DNA from: Teichococcus aerophilus
Lineage (GTDB): Bacteria; Pseudomonadota; Alphaproteobacteria; Acetobacterales; Acetobacteraceae
Length of the DNA stretch: 64,000 nucleotides
NCBI RefSeq assembly: GCF_014490485.1
Contig: NZ_JACTVA010000016.1
Coordinates: forward strand, 1-64,000
Reading direction: 5' to 3'
The notes under the pieces: generated by a model
The model's input: the letters and a program-made list of their open reading frames with translations, nothing else
The model's database searches: none
Told to the model about the DNA's origin: nothing
In this document: one piece after another, positions 17,020 to 24,953 of the stretch
Layout of the letters: each line of letters begins with the position of its first letter
How positions within the stretch are numbered: position 1 is the first letter of the stretch
Program-made: the position numbers and the translations under genes

Positions 17020-17928
17020 ATGCAACGTCGCGCCCTGCTGGCCCTTTCCCTCGCCACACCGTTCCTGGGCCGCGCGGCCCTGGCGCAAGCGGCGCCGCTG
17101 CCCGTGGTCGCCTCGTTCTCCATCCTGGGGGACATGGTGAAGCAGGTGGGCGTGGACCGCGTGGCGGTGCGGACCATCGCCGGGCCGGACGTGGATGCCC
17201 ACAGCTTCCAGCCCCGCCCCTCCGACGCCGAGGCCGTGCGGCAGGCCAGGCTGGTCGTGCGCAACGGGCTGGGCTTCGACACCTGGCTGGACCGGCTGGT
17301 CCGCTCCTCCGGCTATCGCGGGACGGTCGCCACGGCCAGCCAGGGCGTCACCCCGCGCGCCATGCAGGACAGCGGCCATGGCGGCCACGGCCATAGCCAT
17401 GCCCAGGACCCGCATGCCTGGCAGGATTTGCGCAACGGCCAGGCCTATATCCGCACCATCGCCGCCGCCCTGGCCGAGGCCGATGCCGCCGGTGCCGACA
17501 CCTACCGCACGAATGCCGACGCCTACCTGGCCAGGCTGGCCGCGCTGGACGCCTGGGTACGCGCACAGGTGGATACGGTGCCGCAGCCCCGTCGCCGAGT
17601 GGTGACCAGCCACGACGCCTTTGGCTACTTCGCCGTGGCCTATGGCGTCGAGTTTCTGGCCCCGCAGGGCGTCAGCACCGAAAGCGAGCCCTCCGCCGCC
17701 GAGGTCGCCCGGCTGATCCGGCTGCTGAAGCAGCAGAATATCTCCGCCGTGTTCCTGGAGAACATGGCCAACCCCGCCACCCTGCAGCGCCTGGCCACGG
17801 AAGCTGGCATCACGGTGAAGGGCCGCCTGTTCTCCGACGCCCTCTCCACCCCCAGCGGCCCGGCCCCGACCTATGAGGCGATGTTCCGGCACAATGTCGG
17901 GCTGCTGATCCCGGCGATGAAGGGCTGA
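17020..17928 (+). CDS. znuA: Zinc/manganese ABC transporter substrate-binding protein (ZnuA-like)
   Basis: A cluster A-I metal-binding protein of about 302 residues with an export signal starting MQRRALLALSLATPFLGRA and cleaved near ALAQAAP. The metal-ligand histidines are visible: DVDAHSFQPRP, a His-rich loop GHGGHGHSHAQDPHAWQDL, and VVTSHDAFGYFAVAYG, with a C-terminal acidic ligand in the DALSTPSGPAPTYEAMF region. The His-rich loop favours zinc. An ATG at 17002 is in frame, but it lies inside the Zur box. The ATG at 17020 is preferred. znuB and znuC are not adjacent on either side, so the transporter must be completed elsewhere. Confidence 0.88.
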   Translation: MQRRALLALSLATPFLGRAALAQAAPLPVVASFSILGDMVKQVGVDRVAVRTIAGPDVDAHSFQPRPSDAEAVRQARLVVRNGLGFDTWLDRLVRSSGYRGTVATASQGVTPRAMQDSGHGGHGHSHAQDPHAWQDLRNGQAYIRTIAAALAEADAAGADTYRTNADAYLARLAALDAWVRAQVDTVPQPRRRVVTSHDAFGYFAVAYGVEFLAPQGVSTESEPSAAEVARLIRLLKQQNISAVFLENMANPATLQRLATEAGITVKGRLFSDALSTPSGPAPTYEAMFRHNVGLLIPAMKG

Positions 17929-17946
17929 CAGGCGAGGACAGGAAGG

Positions 17947-18196
17947 AAGGCCGGGGAAGGAATTCCCCGGGCCCCTTCTTTTCTTTTTTCGAGTTTTGGC
18001 TGACGTGGCTGTTGAGAGGTTGGTCAGCGTCTCAATGCGCCAGTTCGCGCCGGAGGTCCCAGACTTCAGCGCCTGACGGTTCAGCTCGCGTAGCCATTGT
18101 AAAAAAAGCCATCGAAGAGCATCGCTCTCAGGCCCAAGCCCAACGCCAAACGCGCAAAAAAGAAGAAGGGGTCCGGGGAATTCTTTCCCCGGCCTT
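17947..18196. mobile_element. Family A element downstream of znuA
   Basis: A 250-bp copy. The left end begins AAGGCCGGGGAAGGAATTCC 19 bp after the znuA stop and continues into TTCTTTTCTTTTTTCGAG. The inverted right end finishes at 18196. The internal core hairpin (GCGCCGGAGGTCCCAGACTT) is in the opposite orientation to most other copies. The remaining 18197-18428 before the antiporter shows no gene. Confidence 0.85.
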
Positions 18197-18437
18197 CCCC
18201 TCCAACAAAAATCTTACCATTCCCTCATGTTGCGAGATCACATCGCCCCTCCGCCCATATGAAAGAGCGGGGCAAGGAGGCGCTGCCCGTCCGGCCAGGG
18301 CGGAGGGGGGGTTTCCGTGCCCCAGAGCTGCCCCAGTGCTGCGGCAAAGGGGCTGAAGCGAAAGGCCGTGGCCCGGGTGCGGCGGCGGCCTGGGCAACAG
18401 CCTGCCTTGCGGGCCTGGTACGGAAAGATTGACTGCG

Positions 18438-21050
18438 ATGCTGACCAGCCTTCCAGACACGCTGCTGGCGACGGCCCTGCTGCTGATCGTCATCAGTGCC
18501 ATCCAGCCGCTGGCCAGCCGCCTGATGTTGTCCAGCACCGTGTTGCTGGCGGTGGTCGGCGTCCTGCTGGGGGGTGGCGCCACGCTGGTGCTGAACACCT
18601 TCCACACCCAGGCGGTGGACGACGCGGCGAAGGTGCTGCTGCACTTTCCTATCAATGCCGAGGTGTTCCTCTACCTCTTCCTGCCGCTGCTGGTCTTCCA
18701 CGGCTCGCTCTCCATCGACGTACGGCGCCTGGCGCGGGATGCGACGCCGGTGCTGGTCATGGCCGTGGTGGCCGTGCTGGTTACCACCGCCGCCATCGGC
18801 TTCGCCCTGGCGCCGATCGCGGAAGTGCCGTTGACGGTGTGCCTGATGCTGGGCGCCATCGTCGCCACGACCGACCCTTCCGCCGTCGTCGGCATCTTCC
18901 GGGAAATCGGCGCCAACAGCCGGCTGACGCGGCTGGTGGAGGGCGAGAGCCTGCTGAACGATGCCGCTGCCATCTCCATCTTCACCATCCTGCTGGCGCA
19001 GGTGGTCAACCACCAGCCGGTGGATGCGACGGGCGCGGTCAGTAACTTCGTCTTCTCCTTCGCCGGCGGCATCGCCGTGGGCTTCGTGCTGGCGCGGCTG
19101 ATGGTGGCGGCGGTGCCGCTGCTGGGCGGCAACCGCACCGCGGAAGTCACGCTGACCCTGGCGCTGCCCTACGTGGCCTACATCGTCTGCCACCAGTTCC
19201 TGCATTCCTCCGGCGTCGTCGCCGCCGCCGTGGCGGGGCTGACGGTCAGTGCCATGGGGCCTTCCACCTTCCGGCCGCAGAGCTGGCAGTTCCTGCAGGA
19301 TGTGTGGGCGCAGCTCTCCTTCTGGTCGAGCTCCATGGTGTTCATCCTGGCCTCGATGCTGGTGCCGAAGCTGCTGCTGGGGGCCACGCAGTGGGATGCG
19401 GTGCTGGTCGGCGTCGTCGTCATTGCCGCCATGGCGGCGCGCGCGGCGGTGCTGTTCGGCATCCTGCCGCTGCTGGAACGGACCAAGCTGGCGCAACGCG
19501 TGCCGACGCCGGCCAAGGCCACCATGCTGTGGGGCGGGCTGCGCGGCGCCATCACCCTGGCGCTGGCGCTCTCCGTCACCGAGAATTACGGCGTCCCCGC
19601 CAACGTGCAGCGCTTCGTCGCCATCCTGGCCACCGGCTATGTGCTGTTCACCCTGCTGGTGAACGGCACCACGCTGCGCTGGCTGGTGCGCGCGCTGAAG
19701 CTGGACCACCTCTCGGCCTCCGACCAGGCGCTGCGCAACCAGGTGGTCGCCATCGGCCTGGGCGAGGTGCGGGACAAGATGCGCCAGACGGCGGCCGAGT
19801 TCGGCTTCTCCGCCCCCGCCAGCAGCCACGCGCTGGAATCCTATGACCGCCGCATCAAGATGGAGACCGCCGCCAATACCTTCGATACCGCGATCGGGGA
19901 CCGGGAGCGGGTGACGCTCGGCCTGATCACCTTCGCCAGCCAGGAACGCTCCGTGCTGCTGGAGATGTTCGAAGACCAGGTGCTCTCCCGCCGCGTCATG
20001 GAGAACCTGCTCTGGACCGCCGAGAGCATGATTGACGGCGCCCGGGCCGAGGGCCGCTACGGCTACATCCAGGCCGCCCGCCGCCGCCTGCAGCCGACGA
20101 TGCGCTTTGTCTTCGCGCAATGGCTGCACAAGAAGTTCCGCATCGACACGCCGCTGATGCACTGCATGGCGGAGCGGTTCGAGACCTTGCTGCTCACCCA
20201 CCTCGTCTCCGTCTCGATGAGCCGCTTCATGCACCGGAGGATGGAGCCTGTGCTGGGCCAGCGGGTGACCGAGGTGGTGGGCGACATCGTCGGCCGGCGG
20301 GAGGACCTGTTGCAGGACGCGATGGACGTGCTGCGCCTGCAATACCCGGGCTACGCCGAGGCGCTGGAATCCCGCATGCTGCGGCAGATCGGCCTACGGA
20401 TGGAGGCCGAGGAATATGCCGGCCTGCGCCGCGAATCCCTGATCGGCGAGGAACTGCACGAGGAGCTGATGCGGGGCCTGGACATGCTGCGCAAGCAGAT
20501 CTCCCGCCCGCTGCAATTCAACATCCAATCCGGCATCGACAACCGGATCAAGGAGTTCGAGGTGTTCAGCGGCCTGCAGGACGCGCTGATGCACGACCTG
20601 GCGATGAGCGTCTCCACCCGCTTCGTCGTGCCGGGGGAGCGCATCTATCGCGGCGGGCAGAAGGCTAACTCGGTCTTCCTGATCAGCCGCGGCATGGTGG
20701 CGGTGAAGCCCGGCGCCAGCAGCACCGAGGAAGTGGTGCTCGGCACCGGTGAGTTCTTCGGGGAGCGCGAGCTGCTGGACAGCCGCCCGCGCCGCGCCGG
20801 CCGCGCCCGCGCCGCCAGCTTCTGCCACCTGCTGGAGCTGAACGCCGCCGACTTCCTGCGCCTGCTGCACGAGGCGCCCGAGATCGCCGTACGCATGGAG
20901 CGCATCGCCATGAACCGGCAGCAAGCGGCGGCGGGCACGCCGGCGACGGGGCCGGAAAGCCGGGAATACATGAAGCTCGTCACCTTCGAAGGCGCCGCCC
21001 AGCCGGCCGTGCCGGCGCAGGGGGTGGAGACGCGGGCTTCGGCCGAGTAG
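18438..21050 (+). CDS. CPA1-type Na+/H+ antiporter with C-terminal cyclic-nucleotide-binding domain
   Basis: 870 residues. Residues 1-~410 form a multi-helix cation/proton antiporter domain with the family motifs FLYLFLPLLVFHGSLSID, GAIVATTDPSAVVGIF (ion-binding Asp) and LVEGESLLNDAAAISIF (NhaP-type ND). A long helical cytoplasmic region follows (~420-700). Residues ~705-830 look like a cNMP-binding domain: FSGLQDALMHDLAMSVSTRF, VPGERIYRGGQKANSVFLIS and GTGEFFGERELLDSRPRRA, the last matching the phosphate-binding cassette. This antiporter-plus-sensor layout is like sperm NHE and plant SOS1 proteins. The ATG at 18438 is used; one at 18429 adds three residues. Ion specificity and bound nucleotide are unknown. 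Confidence 0.88.
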   Translation: MLTSLPDTLLATALLLIVISAIQPLASRLMLSSTVLLAVVGVLLGGGATLVLNTFHTQAVDDAAKVLLHFPINAEVFLYLFLPLLVFHGSLSIDVRRLARDATPVLVMAVVAVLVTTAAIGFALAPIAEVPLTVCLMLGAIVATTDPSAVVGIFREIGANSRLTRLVEGESLLNDAAAISIFTILLAQVVNHQPVDATGAVSNFVFSFAGGIAVGFVLARLMVAAVPLLGGNRTAEVTLTLALPYVAYIVCHQFLHSSGVVAAAVAGLTVSAMGPSTFRPQSWQFLQDVWAQLSFWSSSMVFILASMLVPKLLLGATQWDAVLVGVVVIAAMAARAAVLFGILPLLERTKLAQRVPTPAKATMLWGGLRGAITLALALSVTENYGVPANVQRFVAILATGYVLFTLLVNGTTLRWLVRALKLDHLSASDQALRNQVVAIGLGEVRDKMRQTAAEFGFSAPASSHALESYDRRIKMETAANTFDTAIGDRERVTLGLITFASQERSVLLEMFEDQVLSRRVMENLLWTAESMIDGARAEGRYGYIQAARRRLQPTMRFVFAQWLHKKFRIDTPLMHCMAERFETLLLTHLVSVSMSRFMHRRMEPVLGQRVTEVVGDIVGRREDLLQDAMDVLRLQYPGYAEALESRMLRQIGLRMEAEEYAGLRRESLIGEELHEELMRGLDMLRKQISRPLQFNIQSGIDNRIKEFEVFSGLQDALMHDLAMSVSTRFVVPGERIYRGGQKANSVFLISRGMVAVKPGASSTEEVVLGTGEFFGERELLDSRPRRAGRARAASFCHLLELNAADFLRLLHEAPEIAVRMERIAMNRQQAAAGTPATGPESREYMKLVTFEGAAQPAVPAQGVETRASAE

Positions 21051-21058
21051 GACCGGTT

Positions 21059-21380
21059 GAGAGGGGCGCTGCCCCTCTCAAACTCTCCCCGCCAAAGGCC
21101 TGAGGCCTTTGGAAACCCATTTTTTGGGTGCTGCGTGACACAGGTTTTCACGCGCTGACATCTTCGAGAGATCGACGTCGTGGGGGAGATGCGATGAGGA
21201 CGCTCTCAAACCCTGTCAGGTTGCATGTCCTGCCGCGGCCAGAATCGATCGACCAGGATCGCGTCCCCACAGCCGTCGAGTCGAGCGCGCCTGCCGGCTA
21301 ATGCCGCCGGCATCCTCTGAATTGTGGGTGCTCGGAACCTTGTCCCCTGCCGGGGGAATTTGAGAGGGCAGAGCCCTGTC
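21059..21380. mobile_element. Family B element downstream of the antiporter gene
   Basis: The left end has GAGAGGGGCGCTGCCCCTCTC then CCAAAGGCCTGAGGCCTTTGG and a T-run (AAACCCATTTTTT), resembling an intrinsic terminator for the antiporter. The right end (about 21330-21380) is the other, GGCAGGGGACAAGG-type end seen inverted at 29402 and 57951. The interior has no gene. The rest of the gap, 21381-21578, shows only a GGCTAGAGGAGA ribosome-binding site before the next gene. Confidence 0.72.
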
Positions 21381-21578
21381 TTGCCGCCCGGCGCCTCGAA
21401 CCAGCCTGCCACACCGCCCATCTATGAAGGGGGCCGACCAGCGCCCCGGGCTGTTCCGCCCTCGCACCTCAGGCAAGGCCGCGCTGAAGCCTGGATGCAG
21501 ACGAAGGCGGGGATTTCGTGTTAGCGTCGTTCAGGGCACTCCGCACGGGTGCCTCGAACTGGGCTAGAGGAGAGCCAC

Positions 21579-22454
21579 ATGGCCTATCGCCGGCTGCTGC
21601 TGCCACTGACCGGGACCGCTGCCGGGGAGGCGGCGCTCCATACCGCGCTGATGGTCGCCCGGATCTGGAACGCCCATGTGCATTGCCTGCACGTGCGCGT
21701 CGATGCCCGCGACGTGGCCCCGCTGGCGGGCGAAGGCCTCTCCGGCGCCATGATCGAGGAGATGATGGCGGCGACCGAGCGTGAGAGCGGCGAGCGCGCC
21801 AACCGCGTGCACGCACTGTTCGAGCGCTTCGTCCAGGGCCGCGACGTCACCATTGCCCTGAATGCCGAGAGCGCGCTGAAGGCCGAGGGCCCGACCCTCT
21901 CCTTCGAAAGCATCGCCGGGCGAGAAGAGGATGTGGTGGCGCAGCAATCGCGTCTCTACGACATGGCCGTGGTGCCGCACCCGGAGGCGGATGACGATGT
22001 CTCGTCCTCGGACGCGCTGCACGCGGTGCTGTTCGATTCCGGCCGCCCCGTGCTGATCGCGCCGCGCCAGCCGCCGGCCACCATCGGCACCCGCGTCTGT
22101 TGTGCCTGGAACGGCACGGCGGAAAGCGCCGCCGCCGTCGCCGCCGCGTTGCCGTGGCTGCACCGGGCGGAGCAGGTGCAGTTGCTGTACTCGGACGACT
22201 ACCAGCGCCGTGGCCCCGCCGTGGAAGGCATCCAGGCCTATCTGCGCTGGCACGAGATCCAGTCCCAGGCCGTACCCTTCAAGCCGCAGACCCGCGAAGT
22301 CGGCGCCGGCCTGCTGGGCGCGGTGCGGGACTTCGATGCGGATTTGCTGTGCATGGGCGCCTATAGCCATTCCCGCCTGCGCCAGCTGATCCTGGGCGGC
22401 GTAACCCGGCATGTGCTGGAGAATGCGGACATCCCCGTGTTGATGTGCCGGTGA
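21579..22454 (+). CDS. Universal stress protein, tandem UspA domains
   Basis: 291 residues made of two UspA-type folds. The N-terminal half starts YRRLLLPLTGTAAGEAALHTAL and lacks a clean nucleotide-binding loop. The C-terminal half has VCCAWNGTAESAAAVAAALPWL and ends DADLLCMGAYSHSRLRQLILGGVTRHVLENADIPVLMCR, whose GxxxSRLRQxxxGG corresponds to the ATP-binding GxxG(x)9G(S/T) loop. Cytoplasmic. The start is supported by AGAGGAGA 8 bp upstream. A strong terminator follows. The role is stress tolerance in a general sense; no specific partner is evident. Confidence 0.88.
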   Translation: MAYRRLLLPLTGTAAGEAALHTALMVARIWNAHVHCLHVRVDARDVAPLAGEGLSGAMIEEMMAATERESGERANRVHALFERFVQGRDVTIALNAESALKAEGPTLSFESIAGREEDVVAQQSRLYDMAVVPHPEADDDVSSSDALHAVLFDSGRPVLIAPRQPPATIGTRVCCAWNGTAESAAAVAAALPWLHRAEQVQLLYSDDYQRRGPAVEGIQAYLRWHEIQSQAVPFKPQTREVGAGLLGAVRDFDADLLCMGAYSHSRLRQLILGGVTRHVLENADIPVLMCR

Positions 22455-22529
22455 ACTGAGCGTTACGGGCCCCGCACGGCGCGCGCTCTATAGGGCGGCG
22501 ACATTCGCCGTACCACCCATGCCATGATG

Positions 22530-22565
22530 AAACGGCCCCGGATTCTAACCTCTCCGGGGCCGTTT
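22530..22565 (+). terminator. Strong hairpin terminator after the universal stress gene
   Basis: AAACGGCCCCGGA (22530-22542) and TCCGGGGCCGTTT (22553-22565) form a perfect 13-bp stem with a 10-nt loop, ending in TTT. As its A-rich and T-rich bases are symmetric it could also act on the other strand. Confidence 0.88.
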
Positions 22566-22670
22566 CTATGGGAGCGACACGGATTTACGTTCACGTAAAC
22601 AATCGACACGTTCCGCCTTGCAAATCACTTGTCACCTGCCATCCTGCAGTGCGGTAGCAGAGAGGCGGCG

Positions 22671-23999
22671 ATGCTGACGGACGATGTGAGGTTGCGTGCG
22701 GATCATGCAGAACTTCGCTACGGACTGAACCTTCCGCCCGATGCCGCCATCTGGGCCATCCGCCTTCTATTGGGCCGTGAGCCGGAGAGTGACGACGAGG
22801 TGCGCCTCCTCTGCACCTGCCAGGATGCGGCAGAGTTGCGCGAGGCAGTGGGGCGCCTCTCCGCACCGGCGGATGTCGACCCCCAGGCGCCGGAGAAGCT
22901 GCTGTCAGCCGACCGACAGCACTGGCGTGACATGGCGGATTCACTGCACAGCCGTACCGGCTCACCCACTTCGCTCGACCAGGCAGCCTGGGCCATTCGA
23001 CTGTTCCTGGACCGCGAGCCTCGGACCTTCGAGGAAATCCGCTATCACCGGCAGCACAAGGATGGCATGGCCCTGCGCCACGCCTTTCTGGACAGCCCTG
23101 AATTCGTCAACCGCCGCCTGTGGAAGCAGAAAAAGGATTTCCGCCTGCCGCTGTTCATGCTGCAGCCGCCGGAAGATAGCCGCATCCCCTGGCAATTCAG
23201 CCCGCCGACGATGGCGGCGCCCGTGACCCAGGTGGCCACCGAAGGCCAGTTTCACGAACCTGACTACAAGCGGCTAACGGCACTGTATCGAGTGGTTCCC
23301 AATCTGCACCGCAAGCAGTGGGAATTCATGTATATCCACCGGGTGCTGGAACAGGCTGGCATGTTGCAGCCCGGCCGAAGGCTGCTGGGCTTCGGCACGG
23401 GGAAGGAGCCGTTGCCCGCGGCTTTCACGGCCTGCGGTGCGGAAGTGATGGCGACCGACGCACCGGCGGAGGATGACAACCTGCAAGGCTGGTCCTCCAC
23501 CAACCAGTACAGCACCAGTGTCGAAGACCTGTTCATGCCGCATCTCGTCTCGCGTGAGGTGTTCGACAAAGGCATCGATTTCCAGCCCGCCGACATGAAC
23601 GCCATTCCGACAAACCTGCGTGGATTTGATGCCTGCTGGTCCGCCTGCGCCTTCGAACACCTGGGCTCAATCGAGCATGGCCTGCGCTTCTTTCAGAATA
23701 GCCTGGAGACGCTGAAGCCGGGCGGCATCGCCGTCCATACCACGGAGCTGAACTACAGCTCGAACGACGAGACATTGGAAAGTCGTGGCCTGTCCCTGTT
23801 CAGGCGCCAGGATTTTGAACGACTGCTATCCCGCCTGCTGGATGAGGGGCATGAGGTCGCACCGCTCAACCTGCATCCCGGGACCGGGCCAGCGGACCAC
23901 CATGTTGATACGCCGCCATGGTCCCTGCCACATCTGCGCCTGGACGCAGGAAAATATGTGACAACGAGCATCGGCATCGTCGCGCGCCGTCGGCGCTAA
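22671..23999 (+). CDS. Class I SAM-dependent methyltransferase with duplicated N-terminal motif
   Basis: 442 residues. The N-terminus has two related segments: AIWAIRLLLGREPESDDEVR (residues ~26-45) and AAWAIRLFLDREPRTFEEIR (~106-125), the second running to LRHAFLDSPEFVNRR. This is like the DUF4214-type repeat of surface and glycan-associated proteins. From ~230 a Rossmann methyltransferase follows: RRLLGFGTGKEPLPAAFTAC (motif I), VMATDAPAED, FDACWSACAFEHLGSIEHGL and SLETLKPGGIAVHTTE. ATG 22671 follows AGAGAGGCGG. The codon use looks less GC-biased than its neighbours, hinting at transfer. No glycan gene is adjacent, so the substrate is unknown. Confidence 0.8.
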   Translation: MLTDDVRLRADHAELRYGLNLPPDAAIWAIRLLLGREPESDDEVRLLCTCQDAAELREAVGRLSAPADVDPQAPEKLLSADRQHWRDMADSLHSRTGSPTSLDQAAWAIRLFLDREPRTFEEIRYHRQHKDGMALRHAFLDSPEFVNRRLWKQKKDFRLPLFMLQPPEDSRIPWQFSPPTMAAPVTQVATEGQFHEPDYKRLTALYRVVPNLHRKQWEFMYIHRVLEQAGMLQPGRRLLGFGTGKEPLPAAFTACGAEVMATDAPAEDDNLQGWSSTNQYSTSVEDLFMPHLVSREVFDKGIDFQPADMNAIPTNLRGFDACWSACAFEHLGSIEHGLRFFQNSLETLKPGGIAVHTTELNYSSNDETLESRGLSLFRRQDFERLLSRLLDEGHEVAPLNLHPGTGPADHHVDTPPWSLPHLRLDAGKYVTTSIGIVARRRR

Positions 24000-24053
24000 A
24001 GGGACTTACGCTTTGCGGTAAACCCGCTTCAGGGCCGCATCACCCTGTAGCAT

Positions 24054-24079
24054 GTCCGCCGCAAGCGAGCGCGGCGGAC
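24054..24079. terminator. Hairpin between convergent methyltransferase and hpf genes
   Basis: GTCCGCCGC (24054-24062) and GCGGCGGAC (24071-24079) form a 9-bp GC stem with an 8-nt loop. There is no T-tract on either strand, so it is only a weak terminator candidate. This is the one convergent junction in the window without a family A, B or C element. Confidence 0.45.
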
Positions 24080-24181
24080 ACCCCGTAAATGATGTGACCC
24101 ACATCCCTGGCTGATCCCGCCTGACATCATCTGCAAGGCAGCCGGTTGACGGAAGGCGCGGGCAAACCCGCGCCCCCCTCC

Positions 24182-24853
24182 TCAACCCGAAGCAGCGGCG
24201 GTATCGATCCACCCCACATGCCCATCCGGGCGGCGATACACCACGTTCAGCTGCCCGCTGGCGCGGTTGCGGAACATCATCACCGGCTGCTGGCCCAGAT
24301 CCAGTCGCATCACGGCCTCGCTGACGGTCAGGCGGGAAATCTCGGTCGGCGTCTCGGCGATGATGGCACCGCCGCCATCCTGCTTGTGCAGCAGGTCGTC
24401 ATGCTCCTTCGCCGTCAGGCCATCGGCCACGGTACCGTCATCCGGGTGGGCTTCCACCAGCGCGTCGTCCTGGTCGTCCGGTTCCTCGATGGGGCCGGCC
24501 AGGATCACCTGGCGCGCGGTCTCGGCCGTCACCGGCAGGCGCTCATCGGCCATGTCGCGGGCATGCTCGTTCACCCGGCGTCGGTAGCGGCGCAGCCGCT
24601 TGCCGATATGCTCGGCCGCCACGTCAAAGGCACGGTGGGCATCGGGACCTTCACCCTCGCCCCGCACGCTCAGGCCACGGCCGGCGTGGACGTCGATGGC
24701 ACATGTGAAGAAGGCTCGGTTCTTTGCAAAGGTGACGCGGGCTTCGAGGGCGTGATCGAAGTACTTCTTCGTCACGGCCTTCAGGCCATCGGAGACATGG
24801 ACCTTCAGAGCGTCCCCGGTCTCGACCTGCTTCCCAGCGACAGTGATATGCAT
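24182..24853 (-). CDS. hpf: Long-form ribosome hibernation-promoting factor
   Basis: A 223-residue long HPF, which dimerises 70S ribosomes into 100S particles in stationary phase. The N-terminal S30AE domain is MHITVAGKQVETGDALKVHV...KKYFDHALEARVTF up to ~100. An acidic linker follows (IEEPDDQDDALVEAHPDDG), then the C-terminal dimerisation domain RLTVSEAVMRLDLGQQPVMMFRN with LNVVYRRPDGHVGWID. It lies 100 bp downstream of rpoN on the same strand, the conserved rpoN-hpf order. Confidence 0.93.
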   Translation of the reverse strand: MHITVAGKQVETGDALKVHVSDGLKAVTKKYFDHALEARVTFAKNRAFFTCAIDVHAGRGLSVRGEGEGPDAHRAFDVAAEHIGKRLRRYRRRVNEHARDMADERLPVTAETARQVILAGPIEEPDDQDDALVEAHPDDGTVADGLTAKEHDDLLHKQDGGGAIIAETPTEISRLTVSEAVMRLDLGQQPVMMFRNRASGQLNVVYRRPDGHVGWIDTAAASG

Positions 24854-24953
24854 GGCGAGCTATCCCCTTTCCCAGATTGGGGAGGGGCCGCCCCGGAGGA
24901 CGGCGAGCGGGCTCTTTCTCTGGCGCTGCACGCGCCCCAGCCCGCGCTCCGGA

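Noticed and set aside
18225-20342. 705-codon minus-strand frame opposite the antiporter
   Set aside because: Antisense shadow; His/Gln/Arg-rich and unlike any family, whereas the + strand protein is clearly an antiporter.
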